Translations under genes and position numbers: made by a program
Notes under the pieces: model-generated
Seen by the model: the letters and a program-made list of their open reading frames with translations, nothing else
Databases searched by the model: none
What the model was told of the DNA's origin: nothing
In this document: positions 19,501 to 26,564 of the stretch, in pieces
Numbering within the stretch: the first letter of the stretch is position 1
How the letters are laid out: each line of letters begins with the position of its first letter
IMG/VR virus record: IMGVR_UViG_3300008952_000174
Location: 1-33,179 of that record
Direction: 5' to 3' (one strand)
DNA: 33,179 nt
Origin: a virus

Positions 19501-22141
19501 CTATAACTCCTTCCCATGGATTTCTCTCGACTGTTCCGGATCCATCATCACTGGCACCACCTGGAGGGTAGAACCCAGCGAGTAAATTCCCATGCCCTCT
19601 TGCATTATTAGCTGGATTATCGATCGTGGTACTAAAGTCTAAGACGGCAGATATCTCTGTACGGTGACGCCGAATATCTTGCAAGTCCTGGGTCCTGGAT
19701 CCCCCATATTCTCTAAATCTAAACAACTTATCAGGATTAATCCCGATGGATGCCAGTAATGCTCGAATTCCATGATGAGTACCCTTCGACTGGATTATCT
19801 CATTCATATTTGTGAGCACGCGGCGCCAGATTTGATTTTGTACATATTGGAGGCTTAGATCAGATAGGCTCTGGTCGGGTGTAATATTTTCACCTTCCAT
19901 GTATTGCGGTATCGCAGCGTCACTAAAAACACGGGGGAGATCAAATCCGTAATAATTTGCCACAAAGGGCAAAAACGTGTCCGCAACAGTCTCTTCAATG
20001 TCGTAATCAACATGTAACACATTAACAAAATGATCAAGGAACATCTTAATTTCGTCAAAATAACGAGCCCAAGTAAAGAGCAGTGAGGCAATTAGGTGAG
20101 GTTGACCAAGATCACCGCCACCCGGAACGCTCAATCCTGGAATTCCAGAAAATTGTGCACCAACTTCACCTAATATGTGTTCTAGTCCATTATCTGCCTG
20201 GGCTTCGAGTAGATAATGCGGAGGAATTAGCTTTGTAATGAGATTTGGGTTATTCGTATCATACCAACCGGCCTCATCTAAAAGTTCCTCATTCAAAGCA
20301 ATAACATCTGGATGCGACGGAAACAAAATAGGGGATAACTTAAGTTTCTCAAATTTCATGGGATTCTTAAGAGGATCCTCTGGATCTCCAAAACGCCCAT
20401 CCGGTGGAGGATATAGTGGTATCTCTCTAAGACCCGGCTCTCGATCTATGATATCCATGGCATCACCAGGATCATAATTTGTAATCTTTGCATGAAGACT
20501 TTCGCCACCAGAATCTAAAACAATTTCATTTTGATCAAAGTGGCCGGAAGGCTCATTAAATCGATAACACAATCTTAGGGCGTCATCCTGACCAGAGAAT
20601 ATATTCCTGACCGACTTGCGTCTTAGGACATCTTCACTTCGTGGGGCATGCCATAATCTAAACTCATCTAATGAACCAGAAAATGTTTGTTCTGGCACCA
20701 TAGCTGAGCGTGTTATCAAGCCCCCACCAGGAAGGGGGCGGATGTCAGTTGCCTCGCCACCCGTGATGCTTATAGTCGGTAATCCATCAGCATCATATCG
20801 GGGGGGTGCACCATCCGTACCGTCCTTGAGCCAGGCTACTTCATCTATTTCATTCCATATACCTTTAAGATGTGTAGATCCGGATCCTATTAATAAAGGA
20901 GCAACATGAAATGATATTGCATCATATCCACCTGGTAAGTCATCTTCATCTATCATTGTACCCAGATCAGCCATATTATAACTTCGTTCTGAAGTTGAAA
21001 CTAAAGCTGAGTCCAGGTACATCTTGATATTATTTTCTCCGTACGTTCTATCATATGAAGCACAGACATGGTTCCATTTACCCTTAGTGAGTTCCATGGA
21101 GGCACTGAGATACGCTGTGGATCCAGAGGATACTAAAAAGGCAATATCACATACATCCTTGCCATAATCTGCTTCCTCTAAGACCGGCAGGTACGCAGGA
21201 TCATCATCGATAGAATACTGATTATGTAAAAACGGAATAAAGAGATTACCTGGCACTGCGGCAATTTCAATGTCATCTGCAAATTTATCGCCGGATCCAT
21301 CGAGCTTAAAGTGCTGATCAGCTGGAAGTGTCGTATCTAATACTGTATATGTCCATAGCTTCTCACCACTCGAATTATGGCGCTGAAAAAGGGATGCTAT
21401 ACCTTCAGCTGCCAAACCGTCGGGGTCAAGACCAGACCAAACTGGTAATCCATTTGTTGTTGACTGAATCTTTCTGTTTTTAAGACGAGAGTCTAATAGC
21501 GCTAATGTAAATCCAGTCTCACCAAAAACATCCAGCTTTTGACATATTATTTGATTTTTATTATATTTCTCAATTTCGTCAAAGTCATGCCCGTGAATAT
21601 CGTCTGGGTTGACACCCTCGCTACCCGGGGGAACGAAAATATGCATCTCTATAGATAATGATTCTTCGCGAGGATCCAATACTGGATTAGCAGCTAAGTC
21701 GCTAAGCGAGGGAAATAAGGCTCCCGCACGATCAGGTACGGATATATACGAATTTCTAAAATGGAGATCACCTGTTCTTTTTGGAAACCTGTCAAAGACA
21801 TGTCTCTCGAATCCAGTCAGCTTATCAAAAAAAGCTTCAATCTCCTCCCCATTTCCGTCAAATGGATAATTGTTAATAATTTCATCAAATGCAGTATTAA
21901 CTTTGGCTTCTGCAGAATTAAAGAATGTATGATTTTCGAAACGTGACCAGTCAATATTTAACTGTTGTGTTGATTTAAGGCCGGTGCCTGGGGCATCAAA
22001 CTTAAATGATCGATCTGAACCGATTGCTGAACCGGACAAGTGAGATAATGTTTGGTTCTTCATTTTCTCAGAATTATCGACAATTCTTCTTATAACAGAA
22101 GGTGTAAATAATCTCGATCTAGAAATACTGTCTTTGGCCAT
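16508..22141 (-). CDS. 1877-aa baseplate/tail protein with LamG regions and P2 gpI-like segment
   Basis: Residues about 160-530 resemble a LamG/ConA-like lectin fold: SLSIEMHIFVPP, then GKWNHVCASYDRT, then FSGSLDEFRLWHAPRSEDVL. Residues about 630-830 are helical and contain RRVLTNMNEIIQSKGTHHGI followed by RALLASIGI. This matches the KGT...LL..lGI pattern of phage tail protein I (P2 gpI family), which sits at the baseplate edge. A second LamG-like region spans about 1340-1580 (QMWHISFGRDRADQYG, then FSGRIAQLRFWSKGLT). Between them lies an AIN-type domain (EIAEKIVEVINEN, then GGRVGNLPV). The C-terminus (IPRKTHFMGVNFVIESHMLE) is a compact segment I associate with large-phage baseplate proteins. 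ATG overlaps the preceding TAA by one base, so the genes are coupled. Probable role: wedge or fibre-attachment protein carrying lectin domains. Gene certain; assignment is family inference. Confidence 0.88.
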   Translation of the reverse strand: MAKDSISRSRLFTPSVIRRIVDNSEKMKNQTLSHLSGSAIGSDRSFKFDAPGTGLKSTQQLNIDWSRFENHTFFNSAEAKVNTAFDEIINNYPFDGNGEEIEAFFDKLTGFERHVFDRFPKRTGDLHFRNSYISVPDRAGALFPSLSDLAANPVLDPREESLSIEMHIFVPPGSEGVNPDDIHGHDFDEIEKYNKNQIICQKLDVFGETGFTLALLDSRLKNRKIQSTTNGLPVWSGLDPDGLAAEGIASLFQRHNSSGEKLWTYTVLDTTLPADQHFKLDGSGDKFADDIEIAAVPGNLFIPFLHNQYSIDDDPAYLPVLEEADYGKDVCDIAFLVSSGSTAYLSASMELTKGKWNHVCASYDRTYGENNIKMYLDSALVSTSERSYNMADLGTMIDEDDLPGGYDAISFHVAPLLIGSGSTHLKGIWNEIDEVAWLKDGTDGAPPRYDADGLPTISITGGEATDIRPLPGGGLITRSAMVPEQTFSGSLDEFRLWHAPRSEDVLRRKSVRNIFSGQDDALRLCYRFNEPSGHFDQNEIVLDSGGESLHAKITNYDPGDAMDIIDREPGLREIPLYPPPDGRFGDPEDPLKNPMKFEKLKLSPILFPSHPDVIALNEELLDEAGWYDTNNPNLITKLIPPHYLLEAQADNGLEHILGEVGAQFSGIPGLSVPGGGDLGQPHLIASLLFTWARYFDEIKMFLDHFVNVLHVDYDIEETVADTFLPFVANYYGFDLPRVFSDAAIPQYMEGENITPDQSLSDLSLQYVQNQIWRRVLTNMNEIIQSKGTHHGIRALLASIGINPDKLFRFREYGGSRTQDLQDIRRHRTEISAVLDFSTTIDNPANNARGHGNLLAGFYPPGGASDDGSGTVERNPWEGVIGDVADGGDNLTDISQVAWYKPLIISPFLSGSRGEVGSVTPDTNIPKAWMQIEIDFSLTPTLTEYYVTKLMLLESSVLNRKVIELEDMDGNIFMFELMTDDDEQLDSESYIRVGLDGILDRVEIAEKIVEVINENSTFEAYNISEENNGKIKVIQPRGGRVGNLPVKMWQHTDTAKSTFTGEYQLVTDEPGKSVDERLWRRQDILTGATTQMTDVDGKLLWKGPIPYAYGPDGLAEGDIIVGVARGTDGSKPPFHGFDFTDSPSSDGGAVSWQEAIDGFDDDGTPVLPLVTAADAHALGIFDFTIGRGASADEKIGVDASYEPVYALPLSALGYNPTPQMQITDIDGNLINVWKNLETGELVSERDLLEEYTVVSNIPGLYEEHLGEETEEQFAEKYGYVSIMYDKKYVSVTNPITGLEGQFSGGELGLLRYDHPDVSSEAEKVFIQERGTFHGFDFTPSDGLFTSGSWTAEATYRYDKPTMTFYPVTQSLLRIHSTADVAENHVVLANLVAMRHPTFDADTGVEIITNDGKVKLFVRPGWDSGDSELELTVEDVNIFNGQMWHISFGRDRADQYGSEVSSSYFLRVGRNHRGEIREYHEDRELFQETLLDSRQTFWSDLGGSTTGKNEWGPFIVVGSQDLPDDTAVGNIGLNSDDSDDEKVTTHFSGRIAQLRFWSKGLTTKEAKEHVRNPFSVGVESPDTNFNFALTNSGSFERLRLDVSFDQPITGSTEDELADQLMLAQDPPLIPLGWVELFDFSQARVTGSRGAIWRDTTATNDMPYHMMGYGFNASGPGEEDVMVIKPERFDYTTIDAKFDEHGVDNKIRVRGYQETDNIEEFQTDMAPVYEILKSETPNDDTRFSIDVSSFQGLNDDIIKIFATLDTLDNMIGAPELVFATGYPSLQALREVYFNRLTGQVNIRSFFEFFKWFDSAVGTMIEKLIPRKTHFMGVNFVIESHMLERAKLTYNYSDTYLGSKNRHGLKGTITLQQFVGQVKRF

Positions 22142-24141
22142 TATAAGTCAACCCTAAACCGAACGTCGGACGCTGGAAGAAATATCTGATTGCCACTTTC
22201 TATAATTAAAAAGTCAATAGCATAAGATCTTCCGGGGAATAGGGAGCTCATTATGATCTCAAAATACATTCCGCCTGAATCAGTCGACATTCTAGTGCCA
22301 TCTTTATCTTGCTCGAATGGAATTATGATATCGTTAGAAATAACATCTCTAACCTGATAATATATCTCATTTAGAACTATACTATCTAACGAAACTGGCA
22401 ACCTGGTCGCAGACATCTCTGCATCAATATCCCGGGCAAAAACTCTAAACTTGGCGCGCTCTGACGTTTTGTATGCCGGCTTGGCATTAATAATCTTTAC
22501 GTCTAGCCTACGTGATATCGCATTAAAAGCAGATTGTTCTGCTGAGCTAACCTTCAATGAACCCTGTTCTAAAACGACGGATCCGTCTTCATTTTCCCAA
22601 CTTGTGTCAAATGTAACCGATCCACTGGCAATAATGTGATCTTGAATTGTCGTCTCAAAAGCCTCTTGATATATCTTAACATCAAATCCAGAATCGGCAA
22701 CATCAACATTTGCAGCAGTGTCGACTGCCGGACCATTGACGGCCAATGTTACGTGGGTGACGCCAATGCTATATGTCTCAGCAGTAAAATCTGCCTCATT
22801 ACCAATAGCGGTTGTCGCCGTAGCTGCGATTGTTTCGGCGGTGTCACCTGGGGTGACTGCGATACTTACACCGGTCCAGCCGGCATCTGGATTCGGGTCA
22901 TTATTACCACCATCCACGTTAAACCATATGTAGTACGTGTTGTCGGTAGCATCATCTGAGTACAACTTAAAATATAAGCCATCTAGATTTTCAGTGTCTT
23001 CATCATGGGCAACAAACTCTATTCGTACAATCTCTGCTTGATCTGATACTATTCTGGTTCCATCCTCTGTCGGGATAGTAAATGTACTCTCATATAGACC
23101 TAACTTATTAACTGCTGCTGCTGCGCTGCCCAGCGTTGGAAAAGCTGCATACACTCGGGTAGCAGTTTCTGTCTTGGTATAAGAACCAGACGTTAGCTTT
23201 AATACTAGCTCATTCGAGTCGTCTTCAAATTGACTTACCGCCAGGGCCCCGCGGGCCGTGGATTGTAGCATAACAGTATTTGGAATATCAAATATAGCGT
23301 TTTTGCTATTGTCGCTAAATGAATCTGACCATGACACTGTTAAGCGAGGGCGGAGGTACTGGTTCAACACATGTCTTGAGGCAAATCTCTTAAGAAAATA
23401 CGTCTTTGTATCCGTCTCTTCAATTGACGAAAAAGAAATTCGGAATCCATTGTTTGTCAAGGTTCCACCGGCTTTAATCATCTCCTTAACGGCACTAGTT
23501 ACGTCGAATGTAAATGGCTCGACGCCCTCGACAAACTCCTTGCTAGCTGATATGTCGGTTACACCGTCAGACAAGTACTGGAATGCGTCTACGGCGGCAC
23601 CGATATTTCCAACTGATCCAGCACCACCATCGGTATCTTCCCATAAAATTTCCGGAGGTGTTTGGGCTCCATCATATGATGCAGTTACCCAGTTAGGAAT
23701 ATCAAGATCACTAAACGCACCGGTATCTCTACCGATGCCCTCTGGGAAATCTGCCGCTAATGGAAAAACGTCAACATTAAAGTTCGTCGGGGCCATCTGG
23801 CCGTCGAGAATATCGAATAGCCGTAACTTACACTCAAAGCTGGTATCATTTGTAATATCTAAGTCTGTCGTCGCTAGCGTTGATAAGTCACTTAAATCAA
23901 ACTTGATTAAGATTCTAGATAGCTCAATAACAGTGTCTACAACACCGTCCGGAGGGGATGCCGTATCTAGAGCGTACGTGCCAGTGGAAGAATCAGAGGC
24001 CGGCACCTTTGATTCACCATAAAACTTAAATAAATCTAGAGTACCAGCATAGCCGGTATTCGAGTCGGTGGCCCGGAAGCGATTAGCGATTATCTTATTG
24101 TGAATGTAAGTATCTTTGCTAGCAGTAATATTCAAGTACAT
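22141..24141 (-). CDS. 666-aa structural protein with CBM96/DNRLRE-like N-terminal domain
   Basis: Residues 1-275 resemble the CBM96/DNRLRE beta-sandwich found in secreted and adhesive proteins: an early DTYIHNK strand, SRILIKFDLSDLS, W and Gly-rich loops, FDVTSAVKEMIKAGG, NNGFRISFSS and a final FASRHVLNQYLRPRLTVSW. Residues about 395-490 hold one IWFNVDGG module (Trp at about 406) followed by DTAETIAATATTAIGN, the same module seen repeatedly in the 2901-aa protein. The C-terminal ~170 residues are beta-rich and not recognised. It follows the gp6-like gene by 10 nt with AGGGAG six bases before ATG and runs into the 1877-aa gene with a one-base overlap. Position directly after gp6 suggests a baseplate wedge or fibre-base component. 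CBM96 is a fold-pattern guess; enzymatic activity is not suggested. Confidence 0.87.
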   Translation of the reverse strand: MYLNITASKDTYIHNKIIANRFRATDSNTGYAGTLDLFKFYGESKVPASDSSTGTYALDTASPPDGVVDTVIELSRILIKFDLSDLSTLATTDLDITNDTSFECKLRLFDILDGQMAPTNFNVDVFPLAADFPEGIGRDTGAFSDLDIPNWVTASYDGAQTPPEILWEDTDGGAGSVGNIGAAVDAFQYLSDGVTDISASKEFVEGVEPFTFDVTSAVKEMIKAGGTLTNNGFRISFSSIEETDTKTYFLKRFASRHVLNQYLRPRLTVSWSDSFSDNSKNAIFDIPNTVMLQSTARGALAVSQFEDDSNELVLKLTSGSYTKTETATRVYAAFPTLGSAAAAVNKLGLYESTFTIPTEDGTRIVSDQAEIVRIEFVAHDEDTENLDGLYFKLYSDDATDNTYYIWFNVDGGNNDPNPDAGWTGVSIAVTPGDTAETIAATATTAIGNEADFTAETYSIGVTHVTLAVNGPAVDTAANVDVADSGFDVKIYQEAFETTIQDHIIASGSVTFDTSWENEDGSVVLEQGSLKVSSAEQSAFNAISRRLDVKIINAKPAYKTSERAKFRVFARDIDAEMSATRLPVSLDSIVLNEIYYQVRDVISNDIIIPFEQDKDGTRMSTDSGGMYFEIIMSSLFPGRSYAIDFLIIESGNQIFLPASDVRFRVDL
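22906..22935 (-). repeat. IWF(N/D)VD module copy (YYIWFNVDGG) in the 666-aa protein
   Basis: YYIWFNVDGG at residues 403-412, followed by DTAETIAATATTAIGN. It is the same module as in the 2901-aa protein, two genes away. At DNA level the core GGTTTAACGTGGATGG resembles GGTTTGACGTGGATGA of the copy at 14047-14077. Confidence 0.6.
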
Positions 24142-24151
24142 CTATATCTCC

Positions 24152-26014
24152 CTAAGAAACGTGGCCGACGATATCATATTTGGGATACCTTAACTCAAAA
24201 ATTGAGCCTGGTGGGCCTATGACCAAACCCTTTACTGTATTGGCATCAACATTAAAACTGGCGTCGCTATATACTCTATCATCTAGAATACCGCGACGAG
24301 TTGTTAGCGTCATATCGACCAAAGTCAAAACCCCCGGGGTGTTAATTATCGTATTCATGATGTCAACTAAAATTAATGGCTGATCAATTTGAAAATTCTT
24401 TATATGCATTAATGCTTGAATTCTAGCTAAAACGTTTTGCACGACCTGATTTTTATTCGAGCGAGGTGTCGTTACAATATCAAAATCAATCTTGACATTA
24501 ATAATTATCGCATCCAAAATATCTAGAGCGTCTGATATTAGCCTGAATTCATTCAAGTATGAACGAAGATTATTCTTAAGTGCATCTGGGGCAATAATCA
24601 ATTGCTTGGTACGATCTTGACAAACAATGTACATTAAAGCCGCTAAAGGATTGTTTGGATTCTTACGTAATCCGGCCCTGAACACCCTTCCGAAGTTTGA
24701 GGGCAATGTATACACCCGCGCCAAAAGATCATCCTTTGAAACAATTCTCGATTGCATCTGCCGTACGGCCGGAATTTGTGCACGTAAGTCTTCAATGTTA
24801 GGTGATGGTGCGCCGCCGGCGGCCGGGGTGAAGTTTGTTACCTTTAACGACTTCTTAACCAGTTTAGCTGCATCTGTTTGTGTAAAAGAGGCTTCGTCCA
24901 TCGCTGGAAAACTAATGTATAGCGTCTGGATCGTTGATAAAGACCCAGCAGCAATATTATGAGAGAGGCCTCCGCCATATCGATACCGAACAGTTAATAT
25001 CGTATTTTTGGGAGCAATGCCTAATGTCTGTGTTGCTAGCATCGAGTTTGGATCGATAGAAAATCTGGAAAATATTTTCTTTCCGTAAAGAGGAAGCGAT
25101 AAATCACTAGGATCTGGTACAATGTCATCATCTAAGGTTGTTGCGTCACCGGCGCCAAATTGAAGCTCTGTCGATTTAGATTGCACATTTCCTATCTTAA
25201 TAAATCGGTAGGGGGCAGGTAGAATTTCAAGATTATGACTTACTAAGTCACCATCATCACCTAAATTAGGAATTCCTTGAAACACAGTGTCTTGAGATAA
25301 TGATTCAACTTCATAATACACGTTTCCATCGCTGTCAATAACATCGATAACTTCTGTAACATTTGGTTTTGTTAGCATTACCTTCCGGAACGGCACGTGC
25401 ATATCAGACATCTTAAACGTTTCAGATTTAATCTCTCCAGAAATACACGTAATGTCTTTCGAGACCTCGAACGTCTGGGGTACTCCTTCATCGGTAACTT
25501 TTGATATCGACACCTTTCCCGTTAGGTCACCGAGGCGATCTTCTTCCCCAAAAGGTAAATCATCCAATGAAACAAATGTAGCACCACCTCCAACAAATGA
25601 TGTACCTTCTCCAAGAAGAGGTAATACTTCCCTCATCGGGGAATATTCACCATCAACATTATCAGCCGGTACCTGTATCGATACTGTTACCGTTACAATC
25701 GCCGGGCTAGCACCATATTGCTTTACTCCAGCCTGGCGTAAGTGCCGACGAATATTTTCTGTCTCTACAGCATTTTCCCAGTTTAGCTCATTAAACTGGT
25801 GATCTAAATAGAAGGACATTGAATCGCCGACCATCGCAGCCATATCCAATAATAGACCACCAAGCCCTGCCTCAGAGAAATCCTGAATCCTGTCGCCGAA
25901 ATATGTTTTTGCATAATCATATATTTCGGCTCGGAAAGAATCAAAGTCACGAGCAAGATAAGATCTTGTGCGTGCCTTCTTTAGCTGTTTGTTAATTTGT
26001 TCTTTAATTGCCAT
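24152..26014 (-). CDS. gp6: Baseplate wedge subunit, T4 gp6-like (Baseplate_J superfamily)
   Basis: At 620 residues this is close to T4 gp6 (about 660). The N-terminal quarter carries the most typical text of the family: AGLGGLLLDMAAMVGDSMSFY, then DHQFNELNWENAVETENIRR, then LRQAGVKQYGASPA and a beta region. The middle includes an ILTVRYRYGGGLSHNIAAG strand-loop. The C-terminal part (DLRAQIPAVRQMQSRIVSKD onwards) resembles the J-like core, where these proteins dimerise and contact gp25 and gp7. In T4, gp6 forms the inner ring that triggers sheath contraction. It begins 3 nt after the gp25-like stop, with CAGGG just upstream of ATG, and the gp25-gp6 pair in this order is the standard baseplate arrangement. 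Family assignment is from recognised motifs, not from a search. Confidence 0.88.
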   Translation of the reverse strand: MAIKEQINKQLKKARTRSYLARDFDSFRAEIYDYAKTYFGDRIQDFSEAGLGGLLLDMAAMVGDSMSFYLDHQFNELNWENAVETENIRRHLRQAGVKQYGASPAIVTVTVSIQVPADNVDGEYSPMREVLPLLGEGTSFVGGGATFVSLDDLPFGEEDRLGDLTGKVSISKVTDEGVPQTFEVSKDITCISGEIKSETFKMSDMHVPFRKVMLTKPNVTEVIDVIDSDGNVYYEVESLSQDTVFQGIPNLGDDGDLVSHNLEILPAPYRFIKIGNVQSKSTELQFGAGDATTLDDDIVPDPSDLSLPLYGKKIFSRFSIDPNSMLATQTLGIAPKNTILTVRYRYGGGLSHNIAAGSLSTIQTLYISFPAMDEASFTQTDAAKLVKKSLKVTNFTPAAGGAPSPNIEDLRAQIPAVRQMQSRIVSKDDLLARVYTLPSNFGRVFRAGLRKNPNNPLAALMYIVCQDRTKQLIIAPDALKNNLRSYLNEFRLISDALDILDAIIINVKIDFDIVTTPRSNKNQVVQNVLARIQALMHIKNFQIDQPLILVDIMNTIINTPGVLTLVDMTLTTRRGILDDRVYSDASFNVDANTVKGLVIGPPGSIFELRYPKYDIVGHVS

Positions 26015-26017
26015 CGA

Positions 26018-26515
26018 TTACCCTGCCGTATATATTAATACTTCAATTTGCCTATCTTTGACCACCAGCTTAGGAATGCTATATGTTATTCTTAGGCCAA
26101 CTTTAGCAACATGATCATTATCATGCCGGTCAATTAAGGGCTCAAACGTATTTAGCTCTAAAAATGGCATATATTTCGAAACTGCTTTCCTGATTCGTTT
26201 AATAGCCTCTGTGTCACCCGACTCTGCACCTAGTTCATGAGATAACTCAGATAAATTTGCACCGAAATCGTATAAGCCAAGACGATCACCGTGATTTGTT
26301 AAAAGTAGATTACGAAAATTATCATGAATCTGTGCTATCGGATCAGTGTGCATCTTAAAGATACCTTCATGAGTCTTGCCCAGTTCCAGAGGAGTTTTAA
26401 TGCCGATCGGTACTACATTATCAACATATGTTTCTCTTGCCTGCTGATGATCTATATCCTGGACGCCTACGCTTTTAAAGCTATATGTCCTTACTGATTG
26501 ATTAACAAGACTCAT
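26018..26515 (-). CDS. gp25: Baseplate wedge subunit, T4 gp25-like (GPW/gp25 family)
   Basis: The 165-residue length fits gp25/TssE/gpW. Family-like features are DPIAQIHDNFRNLLLTNHGD followed by RLGLYDFGANLSEL, then a helix (DTEAIKRIRKAVSKYMPFLE), then the strand-turn NTFEPLIDRHD, and a final LRITYSIP hairpin. The family's conserved EPR motif reads E-P-L here, so the arginine is replaced. In T4, gp25 bridges the wedge core to the first sheath ring and nucleates sheath assembly. ATG is preceded by AGGG seven bases upstream. The gene follows a 49-nt gap, one of only two in the window, and sits immediately before gp6-like. Identification is confident by motif and order. Confidence 0.87.
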   Translation of the reverse strand: MSLVNQSVRTYSFKSVGVQDIDHQQARETYVDNVVPIGIKTPLELGKTHEGIFKMHTDPIAQIHDNFRNLLLTNHGDRLGLYDFGANLSELSHELGAESGDTEAIKRIRKAVSKYMPFLELNTFEPLIDRHDNDHVAKVGLRITYSIPKLVVKDRQIEVLIYTAG

Positions 26516-26550
26516 AATGTTTCCCTAACGTTTGTCATATCTACTAAATA

Positions 26551-26563
26551 TCACCCTGGGTGA
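26551..26563. promoter_or_regulatory. 13-bp palindrome in one of the two intergenic gaps
   Basis: TCACCCTGGGTGA is a perfect inverted repeat with a single central base. It lies one base past the stop of the 284-aa gene, inside the 49-nt gap before the gp25-like gene. No T-run follows on the minus strand, so it is not a convincing intrinsic terminator. The downstream ATATTTAGTAG is only loosely like a T4 late promoter (TATAAATA). It could be an operator, an mRNA-processing hairpin or chance. Confidence 0.25.
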
Positions 26564-26564
26564 A

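Noticed and set aside
23258-24022. 254-codon plus-strand open frame
   Set aside because: Antisense to the 666-aa structural gene in the same codon register style; no ribosome site or operon partner seen; a codon-usage shadow.
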